A DNA stretch of 64,000 nucleotides from Macquaria australasica. Its lineage: Eukaryota > Chordata > Actinopteri > Centrarchiformes > Percichthyidae. The stretch is from contig SEMN01001321.1 of assembly GCA_005408345.1 (NCBI GenBank), forward strand, positions 1-64,000, read 5' to 3'. Positions 49,223-61,697 of the stretch are shown in pieces (position 1 is the first letter of the stretch; every line of letters starts with the position of its first letter). The position numbers and the translations under genes were made by a program. The notes beneath the pieces were generated by a model. That model was not told the origin of the DNA. It made no database searches and saw only the letters and a program-made list of their open reading frames with translations.

Positions 49223-51121
49223 GTCGCCTCCTCCGGAGACTCGCGGTTAGCTTTAGCTGTAACCAGTCAGCTGATCGCTTCTTCTTCTGCGGTGCAACGA
49301 ACAGCAGCGACAGTTGTTGTCGCCGCCTGGCGGCTGCTGTTTGCACGTGTTCCTGTTTTATTTACAGCATTTAAACATAAAGTCATTCACATGGACGGAA
49401 TCAATAAATACAACGATACAGGGCAAAGCATCTAAACACACACACACACACACACACCTACAGACACACACACAGACACCTACAGACACACACACACACA
49501 CACACACACCTACATCCTTTGACGGTGAGGTGTGTGTGTGAGGGGGGGGGGCTTCCTGGCGTTCCCAAACAACACCACAGTTAAAGGAAGTACCCCCCCC
49601 CACACACACACACACACACACAGAGTAATGAGTGTATTGTGTTTGTATGAATTCTTCCTGTTTCTACCTGGTTCCACTCTGATCTACTGCAGAACGGTTC
49701 TCTGTGTTCTAACACTCGGTTCTAACTACAGTTAATAAATAAATACAGAACCAGAGTCACATGATCCGACTCATCATCTGATTGATCTCTGAAATCAAAT
49801 AATTATCTCAGGTTTTTTAACAAAATGAGGAGATTCTTTTATTTCATGACAAAAATCAACAACATAAATGTTCTCGTCTCTTTATCAAAGTAAAGAACTC
49901 TTATTTCTCAGGTTGGGTATAAACTATGTAAAACAATGCATATTTCCACTACACTGACTTTTAAAACAAATACAAAATCTAATGAATAAATGAATAATAC
50001 AAATAAAGAAAATCTCTTCAGATAAACAAACTAAGGTTTGGCCTTCGGCCTGCGGTCCAAGCCTGGAATCACCTCTGGGGGGAACAAACTTTCCACCAAA
50101 TTCCATTCAAATCTGTCACGTTTTAAGATCTACTCTTTTCTAACAAAGAAACAAAGAAACAGACAGGACTGACAATCAGTCAGTCAGTAAAGTGTTTTCA
50201 GTTTTAATACGTTAAATACTTTTTGCATGAACATGAGAACAGAGTAACTTTAAATTCAGAGTTCAGTCAATGAAGCCTGGTTATAAATGCTGTATTGTAC
50301 AGTGCAGGTCTGGGTGGAGTAAACACACAGAGAGAGGAAGGGGGGCGAGCGAGGTTTCCTTCCAGATGACTTCACCTTAAAAACATGGAGAGAGAGAGCT
50401 ACACTAACAGTCTCTCTCTCCACACACACACACACACACACACACAGTCGGCATGGTAACAGACCCCTCCGCTCGGGGTGTGGTAGAGAGACACTGAGCT
50501 TCAGGCTGAAAGCTGCTGAGAGAGCGAGAGTTAACCCCTTAATGAGGCTTCAATATAACTTTTGTTGAATTTGCTGATTTATATTGATCTAATTTAGATA
50601 TGATCAGATTTAGATTTAGTAGTATGTTCTGTTTATTTTATTTTCATTTTAGTTATTTTAGTTTTTTCTATTTTATTTATTTATCTTAAGTTTGATTTTC
50701 TATTGATGAAATCGTATAAATTACATCTTAAATGTATTGAATGTTTTCATTCATTAAATGTGTCTTTTATTTTGACATTTCTGTGATTTAATCTAAGACA
50801 GTTTACAGGAAACAATTAATCCTAATAATAATGACAATGATCAATAAAAGTAATGTGGAGCTTCCTGTCAGTCGTCTGTATTCCAACAGACAGCTGAGGG
50901 AGTGAAGGAGTTAAAGGTGTGGACGTTTCCACAGTCGGGAAGTTAGACGGAAAGTTTTCCTCTGAGCCAACCAATCAGAGCGCAGCGCACACACACACAC
51001 ACACACAAAGAGAGAGAGAGAGCGGGCGGGTGAGGTAAAGTTCGCAGTGTTTTTCTGCAGCAAGAAGAGTTTCTGGTGTTTTTGGTTCAACTTTGAGTTG
51101 ATGTTTGAGGACCGAGTCATC
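49223..51121. promoter_or_regulatory. Head-to-head promoter region of vps16 and cavin2
   Basis: About 1.9 kb separate the two start codons. The vps16 side (49223-49350) is moderately G+C-rich. Then come CA repeats (49437-49510, 49601-49620, 50422-50446), an AT-rich central part (50560-50860) and the cavin2 leader with CA and GA runs (50989-51021). A CCAAT box in the sequence ACCAATCAGAGCG at 50970-50982 is a plausible cavin2 promoter element. No TATA box was assigned. Confidence 0.5.
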
Positions 51122-54100
51122 ATGGTGACCACTGAGACCCACCAGAGCCAGGACCTACTGGTCCCCCCCCAGAACCAGGACCAGCCGGACCAGCAGGAGG
51201 AGAACCAGGCCTCCCCCTCATCCCCCCTGGCAGGATTCGACCCTGAGACGATGAGTCAGGGTCCCGTCAACGCCATCACGGTCCTCACTCTGCTGGACAA
51301 ACTGGTCAACATGTTGGACGCCGTGCAGGAAAACCAGAACAAGATGGAGGTAAGCCAGGATTGGGGCCACACCTCAACCACAGGTCTGAGTGTGGGAGTC
51401 CAGGACAGACACCAGTTCTAACATCAGTACAGACACCAGTACTAACTCCAATACAGATAGCAGTACAGACACTAGTACAGAGTTCAGGACAGACACCGGT
51501 ACTAACTCCAGTACAGACACCAGTACAGAGTTTAGGACAGACACCAGTACTAACTCCAGGACAGAGACCAGTACTAACTCCAGTACAGAATTTAGGACAG
51601 ACAGCAGCACTAACTCCAGTACAGACAGCAGTACAGAGTTCAGGACAGACACCGGTACTAACTCCAGTACAGACACCAGTACAGAGTTTAGGACAGACAC
51701 CAGTACTAACTCCAGGACAGAGACCAGTACTAACTCCAGTACAGAATTTAGGACAGACAGCAGCACTAACTCCAGTACAGACACCAGTACAGAGTTCAGG
51801 ACAGACACCAGTACAGACTCCTGTACTCACTCCAATACAGACACCAGTTCTAATTCTGGTACAGACACCAGTGCAGACACCAGTACAGAGTCCAGTACAG
51901 TTTACAGGTTCAGGGCTGCCAGGTCCAGAAAAACTTTCTAAACCAACTCCACTAAAAAATAACTTTATTTAGTTGTAACTTCAACTGTTGACTTTAAATT
52001 TTCTGTCCTTTCATTAGTCTCAGATGACTTTATCTTCAACTGAATAAAGAAACAGTACAGACATGTTCATCACGATGTCCCAGGTTCAGAGAAACTCTCC
52101 AAACAAAACTCCACATTAAAAAAAATGACAATTTAGCGGTAACTTTAACTGTGGACTTACAGTTTCTGTCTGTTTCAGAATCAGTTTTATTTAGTCCAAT
52201 CAGTTTTTATCTTCTTGAGTCTCTCTTTATCTTCTTTCTCTGGCCTCAGTTTGTCTGTGTGCTTCTCTCTCTTTCTTTTATGAAAATTTTGAATACAAAG
52301 ATCTAATTTTATCCTGCATTCAGGCAAGACATGACCCACAGCAGCACTTACAGCTGCAGGTTAAATAAGCTGGTTAGCAGATGTTTAACTGTGCTGTGAC
52401 TAGAGTCCTGACATATTTGTAATATTAAGATGCTTCAGCTAAAACTCTTTGTTGACAGAGATACAATTTAAAAGTTGCCCAATAAATAAATAATTTCATA
52501 ACTTTGACCCTTGGCTGCATTTTGAACAAAAGCAAAAATCTGCCTGCAGACAAACTGCTGCTACTTCCTGTTACTGTGCTTGTGTTGATTGTACTTTACA
52601 GTTCAGGAGGTATTTGACTGGTCTTTAATAACATGTTAGAACAGGTTTTCTGTCAAACTGGGTCCTGTCTCAAAGATCAACAGCCTGTCAGTCAACATTC
52701 ACTTGTTAACTTGGCCTATATTTTCAAACATATCAACATGAACATCAAAAATGACTGAATTGAAAGTTTAAGAGTTTTCCAGGTTTATTTATCCCCATAA
52801 ACAAACACTGATACATCAACAGAAGCAGAATAACTAAAGTCAGATTTAAACCAGATTCTGGTTCACAGGAGCTCAGCAGACTGCTTCATCTGCTGCGATG
52901 CTGCAGAGCGAACTAAACAAACTCTCTTTAGCTGCAAAGACAGTATATTGAACAACTGACACAACTATGATCAGTGAATGAAAAGAATCAAGGAGTCCAG
53001 GAGTTGAGTCTCTGGGTGGACTAAACCCAGATGACCATGCTGATCCGCTCACAGCAGTGTTTAAAATTACAGAAAAATTCATTCATTCAGCGATCGGAGG
53101 ATTTACTCACAGGTTCAGCTTTGATATACTTTGACCCATGAATTTACCTCGTTGACCAATAGGAAGTTGATGTACCTATGAACTGCTCTACAAGAGAGAC
53201 ATTAGGACATCATACTGATACAGTGTCCTGTTAGCAGGACAAGGGTAACAAGCCTCTTCAGTAACACCGAACAAGCGGGGAGTAAACAGAACAGTTCAGA
53301 GTGACTGATAAGTGTTAGCATGTTGCAGTGTTAGCGGTTAGCTCTCCAGCTACAGTAGTTCACTAACTCACCCTTTGAGTCGTCACTACATCACAGAGAC
53401 TGTAGAAATATTCCATGAAGACGCACAGATTAATTTCAAATGACATCATATCCTCTCACATTCATTTTAGTTTCATTCATCAAAACAAACACCACACTTC
53501 CATCATTCAAAGGGAATCTGAAGCAGCTGATTGGTTGTCATCAGACTAGACATTTGCATAAACTTTCTCAACTTCCTCACATTGAGCTGTGAGTGTTTGT
53601 GTGCAGGCTGAAATCTGATTGGTTATTGATTGGTTGTGTTTCAGGTGCATCAGGTGGAGATGGAGGGTGTGGTCAGAGGGATCCAGGCTGATATGACCAA
53701 ACTGTCCAAGAGCCACAGTCACACCTCCAACACTGTCAGCAAACTGCTGGACAAGAGCCGCAAACTGTCCGTCACCATGAAGGAGGTAGACTGGTGTAAT
53801 ATTACTGGTTTTATCACATGTCACCTGTCGGGTAGATTTAAACTTGGGTTTAAATCACTGGTTGTTTTCGCAGGTTCGTGATAAGATGGAGCGTCAGGGT
53901 GTCCAGGTGAAGAAGCTGGAGGCGAACCACGCCCACCTGATCAACCGAAACAACTTTAAAGTCCTCATCTTCCAGGTCAGTGTGATGAAAACACAGTGAG
54001 AGGAGGTTATAGGTCAGAGGTCAGAGGTCACAGGTCAGGTAGAGGCTGACTGTGAAATGTGGACCAGGACGCTGCCTCAGTACAGAGAGATTTCTACTGC

Positions 54101-57100
54101 TGAGATGTCAGTTAAGTGCCTGTTCTGCTGAGGAAGTTCCTCTGATATGGTTCAAAGCTCCAGAACAAGGAGAACAAACAAGGGCAGAACTCCCAAGAAC
54201 AAGAGTTCAAACTTGGCATACACATTCTCCTGAGTGTATTGAGAGAGCCTGTAGAGAGAGCCATGGACAGTCCAGGAGGACAAGAGATGTCCAATAAGAA
54301 ATGACCACTTGGGGTCTTAGACTGTTCCTCTCAATAATCTGATTGGTTGATGTGGAGTTTAGGATATTCAGACCACGTTCTCCTGAGTGCTAACCCCTTA
54401 AAGTTAATTTTGGACCACAGCCACCAGTCCAGCCTTGATCCAGGAGTCTGGATCACTCCAGAGATTTAATATTGCAGTATCATAAAGTAGTCTGAAGAGT
54501 AAAGATCTCCATCAGTAAACTTCTCCACAGACAGTAAAGTTCTCCACAGGCCTTTGTTCTCTCTCTTTGTCTGTTGGTGATTTTCAGTCTGTGGCCTTAT
54601 TTGGTCATCAGCTGCTGCAGGAATTTAACTGGAAAAACTTTATGGAAACAGTCAGAGACAACGGTCAGAGTGAGCTGTCATCATTTTGTCTGGTTGTCAT
54701 GGTTATCATCAGCTGTTCTCAGGTCTGTGCTTTCACACATAGAAAACGTGATCAGACTCCTGTTCTGTCTCAAGTCTTTAACTTTAAAGAACTTTTCTTT
54801 CTTTCCTCATTAAACGTTACTGTAACATTTCACATCACGGCATGTTTAAGAGTCTGTGAATGAAAAGATTAGAGTCTGACAGGTCACTGTTAACTACAGG
54901 TAATTACTGGTAATGACAGGTAACTACAGGTAATCATGGTAACTACAGGTCACAACAGGTAACTAACAATACCTAACTGTAAGTAAGTGCACATAATTAC
55001 AGGTAATTCTGGGTAACTATTAATGAAGGTAAACCAGGAAGAAACAAGATAACCACAGATATCAACAAGTCAATACAGGTAGTTACAGGTTGTTACGGAT
55101 AACTACAGGTACTTACAGGACATATCAGTTTTATAAATACTTACTCTATCATTAGAGCCTCGAGGTCAGTATAGGCGAGTACAGATACAGTACAAGTACA
55201 CACAGTAACAGTAAGTACTGCTAATATCATCATGTACAGGTGTTCAAACTTCAGGTGTTTGTGTGGCCTGAGACATGAATGTTAACAACCAACACGTGTT
55301 GTGTGACTGTCCTGTACTAATACTGTAGCAGTAGTAGTAGTACAATAGTAAATCCTGCAGTAGGTCTGCAGTAAAACTATAGTGGTTAGGGTTAGGGTTA
55401 AATCTCTCTTTACTGTACATGTTTTCTAACCAGCTGGTTAGTACTGCAGTATATTTTCTGTCTTGTCTCACTGACACTAAACATTCCCGTCCTCCCTAAA
55501 ATACCCAGCATTCCTTGGTGGGTGTGGTTCTCGGTCAGTTTTTAACCCTTTCACTCTCTGTGGAAACTTTCAGCTCTGCCCTCCTGGTCTTGATCTTCCT
55601 ATTTGTGTTGTTTTTCTGTCTTTGCGTTTGAACCTTCACACATACTACATACAACTATATGGACAAAAGTATGTAGACAACCCTGTTCACATTTTGTCAC
55701 ATACTTATTGTACTTCTTGTTAGGGAGAAAAACAGACAGAGAGAAATCTTAAAGCTCAATCCATTAATTTAAAATCAAATGAACTGACCTATTAATGATG
55801 ATTTAATTAAGATATTTTAATGGGATTAATATTAGACAATAATATATTACAGTATAATTATTGTATTATCTGGATCATTTAAGGGGTTCTTAAGAAGTAA
55901 AACCCCTTAAAATTGACCAGGTAACATGAAAGCCATACCTTGATTTATACTTTAAAATCACATGAATGTACCCATTAATAAAGATTTAATTATGGAACTT
56001 TGTAATAGGATTATAAAGGGATAATTAATGGATAAAGGACCAAATAACAAATGTTAATGTTCCACTAAAGTTCCCTTAGCATTTCCCTAACGTGCCCCCA
56101 AGGATCTGCTACAATTTCTCTAGGGTTCTCCCAAGATTCCTGTAAAGATGCTCTAAGATGCTCCTACTAAGGCCCCCTTAACATTTTGAAGGTAAGGTAC
56201 CTTGAATATTTCCCTAATGTTCTCCTCTTCTCTCCTTCAGGAGGAGAACGAGATCCCCTCCACTGTTTTCGTGAAGGATCCTCCTCCATTCCCTCGTGAT
56301 GAGATTTTGGAAGAAGGCGATGAATCTGTGCCAGGCATTGTTGATGGCAATCATTCCCAAGAGGGCGGGCTCCAGACCATCGACCTGTCATCTGATGAAG
56401 ATGTTGGGCTGGAGGCGGAGATAGAAGAAGAGGAGGTGTGGCCTCATGATCTGGAGAACATGGAGAAATCCAGAGCAGAGAAACTGAAACGCTCCAGTTT
56501 GAAGAAGGTATGAACCACAGACACAGTCAGACAGGTGTACAGTCAGACAGACAGGTGTAACTGTCTCTCTCTCTGCAGGTCGACAGTCTGAAGAAGGCAT
56601 TCTCCAGACAGAACATCGAAAAGAAGATGACTAAGATTGGAACTAAAATTGTTTCTCAGGAGCAACGAGAGAGAATCAAACAGAAAACCTCCAGTCTGAA
56701 GGTTTCACCTCTGGCCTTCAGCATCAGGAAGGTACTGGGATCTCTGTTATTATTATGCTCCATGAATCTGAACATTACCAAGCATTCTAAGTTCCACTAA
56801 GGTTCCCCTAACATTTTCTAAAGGTTCCCCCAACATTTCCTATAACATTCCCCTAGGTTACCCATAAGGTTCCCCAACGTTTCCTTTCACATTTCCCTAA
56901 CGTTTACCACAAGGTTCACCTAAAGTTCCCCTAAGTTTACCCCAAGTTTCTGTAACATTCCACTAAAGCCTCATGTCCAGTGCTGCCAAAATCAACACAA
57001 AATGAATGTTCCTTGTAGTTGCTTTAGGTTCCTCCAAGGTTCCTCTAACATTTTCCAAAGGTACCCCAAGGTTTCCCAGCGTTTCCTCTAAAATTCCCCA

Positions 57101-57610
57101 AGGTTTGACAAAAGGTTCTCTGAGGTTCTCCAAATTTTTCACAGAGGGTCCACTAAGATTGTCCTATGTTCACCACAAGTTCCCTTAAGGTTCCACCGAG
57201 TTTCCTTGTTATTCCACTTCCTCTGACCTCTGACTGTCTGTTTTCAGCCTCGCAGCAGCTCCGACTCTCAGCCCCCTGAAGCCTCCGTTCACACCGAGGA
57301 GTCGATCATTATCAAGGCTGACGTCCAGCTCTCCCCGCTGGACAGCACCGACCAAGAGGTCCCCTTCACAGAGGTCCATGCCCACCTGGCTCCAGCTGAG
57401 CAGGACGAGAAAGAGGAAGAGGAGGTGAAAGAGGAAGAGAAAGAGGAGGAGGAGGAGGAGAAGGGAGGTGAGGAGGCGTCAGGTGAGGAGGCATCAGGTG
57501 TGGAGGCGGATCTGTTGGTGGTTTCAGAGGGAGTAAGTCAGGAGTATGCTCTGTCCTCCACCCTGCCTCAGAAGGAGAAAGGAGAGGAGGAGAAAGAGGA
57601 AGAATCCTAA
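51122..57610 (+). CDS. cavin2: Caveolae-associated protein 2 (SDPR)
   Basis: Six coding exons: 51122-51349, 53645-53785, 53874-53975, 56241-56507, 56579-56731 and 57248-57610; all introns phase 0, 417 aa (human 425). Cavin-2 binds phosphatidylserine, oligomerises with cavin-1 and shapes caveolae at the plasma membrane. The coiled-coil HR1 domain (about 50-157) shows VNAITVLTLLDKLVNMLDAV, SNTVSKLLDKSRKLS and NFKVLIFQEENEIPSTVFVK. A basic HR2 region (about 235-295) reads RAEKLKRSSLKKVDSLKKAF then SRQNIEKKMTKIGTKIVSQE. The tail is acidic. VNMLDAVQENQ and FQEENEIP favour CAVIN2 over CAVIN1. ATG 51122 is chosen for its strong context (ATCATGG); an in-frame ATG at 51101 has a weak one. Human CAVIN2 has two exons, with the FQ|EEN boundary corresponding to intron 3 here. 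Confidence 0.93.
51410..51905. repeat. Minisatellite in cavin2 intron 1
   Basis: Degenerate units of the type CAGTACAGACACCAGTACTA, with lengths that are mostly multiples of three. A higher-order period of 156 bp is visible (ACACCGGTACTAACTCCAGT at 51493 and again at 51649, with near-identical following sequence). Because of the unit length, four reading frames stay open over 430-600 bp, none of them plausible proteins. Confidence 0.92.
54890..55130. repeat. Degenerate TAACTACAGG repeat in cavin2 intron 3
   Basis: About 20 imperfect decamer units such as AACTACAGGT, ATTACAGGTAA and TACTTACAGG. Each unit contains an AG followed by GTAA or GT, so the array is dense in splice-site-like motifs. 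Confidence 0.8.
55645..55700. mobile_element. Possible Tc1-type MITE end in cavin2 intron 3
   Basis: ACTATATGGACAAAAGTATG resembles the terminal repeat of a widespread fish mariner-type MITE. No opposite end was recognised nearby, so this is a fragment at best. Confidence 0.4.
56760..57215. repeat. Degenerate AAGGTTCCCCTAA minisatellite in cavin2 intron 5
   Basis: Repeats of the form GGTTCCCCTAACATTTTCTA fill almost the whole intron between exons 5 and 6. The same degenerate unit occurs at the end of intron 3 (56060-56220) and in the 3' UTR (58400-58880). Confidence 0.85.
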
Positions 57611-59431
57611 ACACTCGTTAATATTCAGTTTCATGGAGGTTCATTAAACATAAAACCGATCTGAGCTGTGATCCATCAGAGAGTTCAGATCAGAGCTGAT
57701 CGTTAAAGGAATAGTTTTGATACTTCTTCTTCTTCTCTTTCTCTCTGACAGTCAGATGTTCATATTGATTCCACTCTCATGTCTGTGCAGTAAATTTGAT
57801 CTTTTTCAGAGAAGAAGAGAAGAAGAGGATTTCACTAAATGTTAGGGATGTTTTGTTATTGATAGATATTTCTTTTATGGATAAACCTCCACACAAACAG
57901 GTTAATTTCAGATATCTGATCATCTGTGCTGAACAGTTAATGTCTTTACACACTAAAAAACTACCTATCTCCAAAATTTAAACTTTTCAGGAACAAAAGA
58001 CAAAAAAACGCTTGTATTCTGTTCTGGTGGATTTTTAGGTTAAAGTTTTGTATGAAGTGGAAGAATTTTAACATTTAATTCTTCTACTGATCTGAAAACC
58101 TTAAAAAATTAAACCACTTTAAATTTGGAGATATGTGGTTTTTATTGGACAAGATTTACTTTAACGTTAAACTCTCCTTTTAGTTTCCTTTTTATTCTTT
58201 TTTTAATTCAAAAACAGCTGATGTTATAAACATGATAACTACTAATCAGCTGATCAATAACATTAATGTAACATGAAAACATTTACATCAGTGGGACCCA
58301 ACTGAAAGTCTGAACCCGTTAATCATCCTGACAAGGTTCTCACAAACACACAGAACTCAGGGATCACTGAGGTAACATGGTGCTAAACAGATCCCTGAAA
58401 ACAACCTGTGAGGTTCCTCTAAAGCTCACCTAGCACTCTGCTAAGGTACCCCCAAGTTTTGCCCAGTTGCTGTAAGATTCTCCAAAAGGTCCTCTACAAC
58501 CCCTCTACCATTGTCCTAAGGTACCCCAATATCCATCATACATTGGTCTTCTAAGGTTCCTCCAAGGTTCCTCTAACATTCCCATGCCCCGTAGGTTCCT
58601 CCAAAGTTTCTCTAGGATTGCCCTAGGATTCCTCCAAGGTACCCCAAAGGTTCCACTAACATTCCCCTAAGTTCCCTGTAGGTTCCCATAAGGTTCCTTC
58701 AAAGTTTCTCTAAGGTTTCACTAAGGTTGCGTTAGGATTCCTCTAACATTCCACTTGCGTTCCCCTCTAAGGTTCCCTTAAATTTTCACTGAGGTGCCAC
58801 TAAGGTTCCCCCCAACTTTTTCATAAGGTTCCTTTTAAGTTACCCTAATGTTCTCCTGATGTTCCTGTCTGTTAAAATATCTGTTATTGAGTTCTGTCTG
58901 CTGTCTGAAATGTTTTGGGTATAAATTAGAATATTTGATTTCCAATGATCAATAAGTCAATAAGTTTAGTTTCCTACAGTGTGTGTGTGTATGTGTGTGT
59001 GTGTGTGTGTTGATATCTACACTGAATAATAACCAGCATGTTATTGATTTAACTGCTTATTAACAACACAGAAGTATTAATAACTGTAACAGTGATGGAT
59101 AAACTGATCAACAGACCTGATCAAACAGTTTGATCTGTAACACAATCAGCTGGAAACATCCAGAGTCAGAAACACACTGATGATCTACAAAGTTATACTG
59201 GTGTTATATACAGAGTTATACTGGTGTTATAGACTCTGTTTCAGTTTCAAACTGTTTTATCTCTTTGTTGTTTTCAGGTTTAAAGTCACTGTTTTTCTTT
59301 CTTTTTTATTTTAACACAAATAGAAACTTTCTGCTGCCAAAGAACATTTCCTGTTTGACTCATGTTACCTGTCAGACTGTCAATCATCAACAGGTTTGAG
59401 AATCACCTGAACTCGATACATAAACAATAAA
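57611..59431 (+). other. cavin2 3' untranslated region with polyadenylation signal
   Basis: No coding exon follows the stop at 57608-57610. The region contains the GGTTCC minisatellite (58400-58880), a GT microsatellite (58980-59010) and an AATAAA at 59426-59431 that could end the transcript. The true end is not visible from sequence alone. Confidence 0.5.
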
Positions 59432-60630
59432 ATCCAGTGTAACCACGTTTCTGTTTCCTGGCTCTACTATTTATATCAAATAAAATTTATATCAAAATGA
59501 AGTGAATATCTTTGAATTTTGGACTGTTGGTTGGACAAAACAAGACATTTAAAGATGCTTTGGACTGAGACATGTTTCACGGTTTTCACAGTTTCATGAC
59601 ATTTTATGGACTAAAACATTTGTTTATGTGAAAAATTAGTAACTTGCCGCCGCCATAAATTAAAGGTAAATAAATGAAGTGAAGTTGTTGACAAGAGTTA
59701 CTGCTGACATATTCCTACGTTTTACTTTAAAAATGTAAAAGCAGTAATACTAAAAGTACTAAAAGTAAAAGTATTCATTATGCAGAATGTCTGTTCTCTA
59801 TACTGTTTTCTGTTACTATACGTATTGTACCATTTAGATTATTATTATTATTTTGATGCATTAATAAACATTTTACTGTTGCAGCTGCTCGAGGTGGAGC
59901 TGATTTTAAATATGTTATACTGCAAACAGGTGTCGCCTCCTGCTGGATGTACGTAACTCAGTTCTTCTTCTGTGGTTCAGCTGCTTCAGTTCATCCAACT
60001 GGATTCTTATTTATTTTTTTATATTTGATTTTACTGTTTTGTCCTGCTGCAGTTTAATGTGTTTTTATTTTTCCATTTAACTATTGTAAATAATGTACTG
60101 TTATCATTATGATCACTATTATTATTATCTAAACAAATTGAAACTTTTCTGTGATCAAAAGAACCTTTTAATAACTGTAAAAAAAAACTGCAAACGTTCT
60201 TTAATGAACCCTGTAAAATACAAAGTTTCAGAGTAGAATCTGTAGTTTTATGGATGTAGTCTGGTTTCTACTGAAACTCTGTTCAGTTGTTGTTGACCTT
60301 TGACTTCTGCTGTCTCTGTGGGATGAGGTGGGATCATGGAGTGGGTTGTTCTCCTCAGCAGCCAATGGAAAGACCAGGAGCAGGGCTGGGAACCAACACA
60401 ACCAATAGAGAGTGAGGGGGGTGGAGCCTGATACGTCACTCCACATTCACACAGTTTGGTCCTTATTCTTCATCCAGAGTACTGCGTCTGTCTGAGCAGA
60501 GAACTACCAAAGAGTACTACCTGTACTGGACGCAGTACTCTTGCCTCCATAGTACCACATCCTTCTCATTCTTCTCCTCCTTCTCCTTCTCATACTAGTT
60601 CTCCTTTTTCACCTTCTTCTCTGACAGCAG
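59432..60630. other. Intergenic region between cavin2 and ebpl
   Basis: AT-rich sequence without a supported exon up to about 60250. The last few hundred bases should hold the ebpl promoter. The ebpl ATG is directly preceded by CTGACAGCAG, so a 5' non-coding exon with an acceptor just before the ATG is possible. Confidence 0.5.
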
Positions 60631-61697
60631 ATGGACTCAGTAGCGCCCCCTGGCCTCTCTCTAGTCTCTGTCTTGTCCCTGTTAGCATGTGGTGTCCAGG
60701 TGTTAGCAGCCGTCTTGCTAACACACAGGTATGGTGGGCAGAGCTCTGCAGAGGACAGGTGGATCCTACTGTGGCTCTTCTATGATGTCATCGTCCACCT
60801 GACACTGGTACGACCAATCAGGACCAGTTTCAGTTATTATTTGTTTGTTTGTTTTACTGTTTATTGCCTGTGTGTCCTCAGGAAGGTCCGTTTGTCTACA
60901 TGTCTCTGGTTGGGACGGTGGAGACGTCTGAAGGTCCGCTGGCTGAACTCTGTGAGTTTAACTTTCCAGATTCTTCCTGCTACGTTACATTACTACTACA
61001 TTAAAGAGGGAAGTACTTTTTACTGCACCACATCTACAAGGGTTGAATACTTACGTACTTTTACTTAAGTGACTTTTGGATTGCGGGACTTTAACTGTCT
61101 CTCTCTCTTCCCGTCTGTCTCCACCTGTCTGTCTCTCTGTAGGGAAGGAGTACAGTAAAGCTGATGGTCGCTGGCTGGTTTCTGATCCGACGATCGTCTC
61201 TATAGAAATTCTGACCGTCATCCTTGACTCTCTGCTCGCTCTGCTGCTGATACACGCAGCACTGAAGGACAAGTACTACAGGTAATGCTACAACAAGTAC
61301 TACAGACTGGACTCTCTGCTTGCAAATAATATGCAAATAATACTAAATGCATTACCGGTGTGAAATACTGTGATATATGTATATACTATATATACTGTTA
61401 AATGTATATTAAACACTGTATATATGTGTGTATGATTACAGACACTTCCTGCAGATCACTCTGAGCGTGTGCGAGCTGTATGGTGGCTGGATGACCTTCT
61501 GTCCTGATTGGCTGGTTGGCAGTCCCAACCTGAACACGTCCAGCTGGCTCTACCTGTGGGTCTACCTGGTCTTCTTTAACGGGGTCTGGGTCCTGATCCC
61601 GGTTCTGCTGCTGATCCAGTCCTGGTTCTCTCTGAGGAGACTGTACGCATTCAGACCTGACGAAAAGAACGACACCGTAAACAGGAAGAAGATGTAG
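60631..61697 (+). CDS. ebpl: Emopamil-binding protein-like
   Basis: Four coding exons: 60631-60807, 60882-60951, 61143-61281 and 61442-61697; 642 bp, 213 aa (human 206). EBPL is a multipass endoplasmic-reticulum membrane protein of the EXPERA/EBP family; unlike EBP it has no demonstrated sterol isomerase activity. Hydrophobic segments appear at about 9-32, 45-60, 108-130 and 175-200. Conserved blocks are WLFYDVIVHLTLEGPFVYMS, KEYSKADGRWLVSDPTIVSI, EILTVILDSLLALLLIHA, QITLSVCELYGGWMTFCPDW and SPNLNTSSWLYLWVYLVFFN. The exon number matches the human gene as I recall it. A candidate AATAAA lies at 62012-62017. The convergent neighbour is an ARL11-like gene, an order shared with human 13q14. Confidence 0.95.

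Noticed and set aside
51306..51972. Four overlapping open frames of 144-203 codons on both strands
   Set aside because: All are produced by the period-3 minisatellite in cavin2 intron 1, with no independent support.
60456..60785. 109-codon plus-strand frame overlapping ebpl exon 1
   Set aside because: It is a shifted-frame shadow of ebpl exon 1; the ebpl frame carries the family motifs and joins exon 2 in phase.
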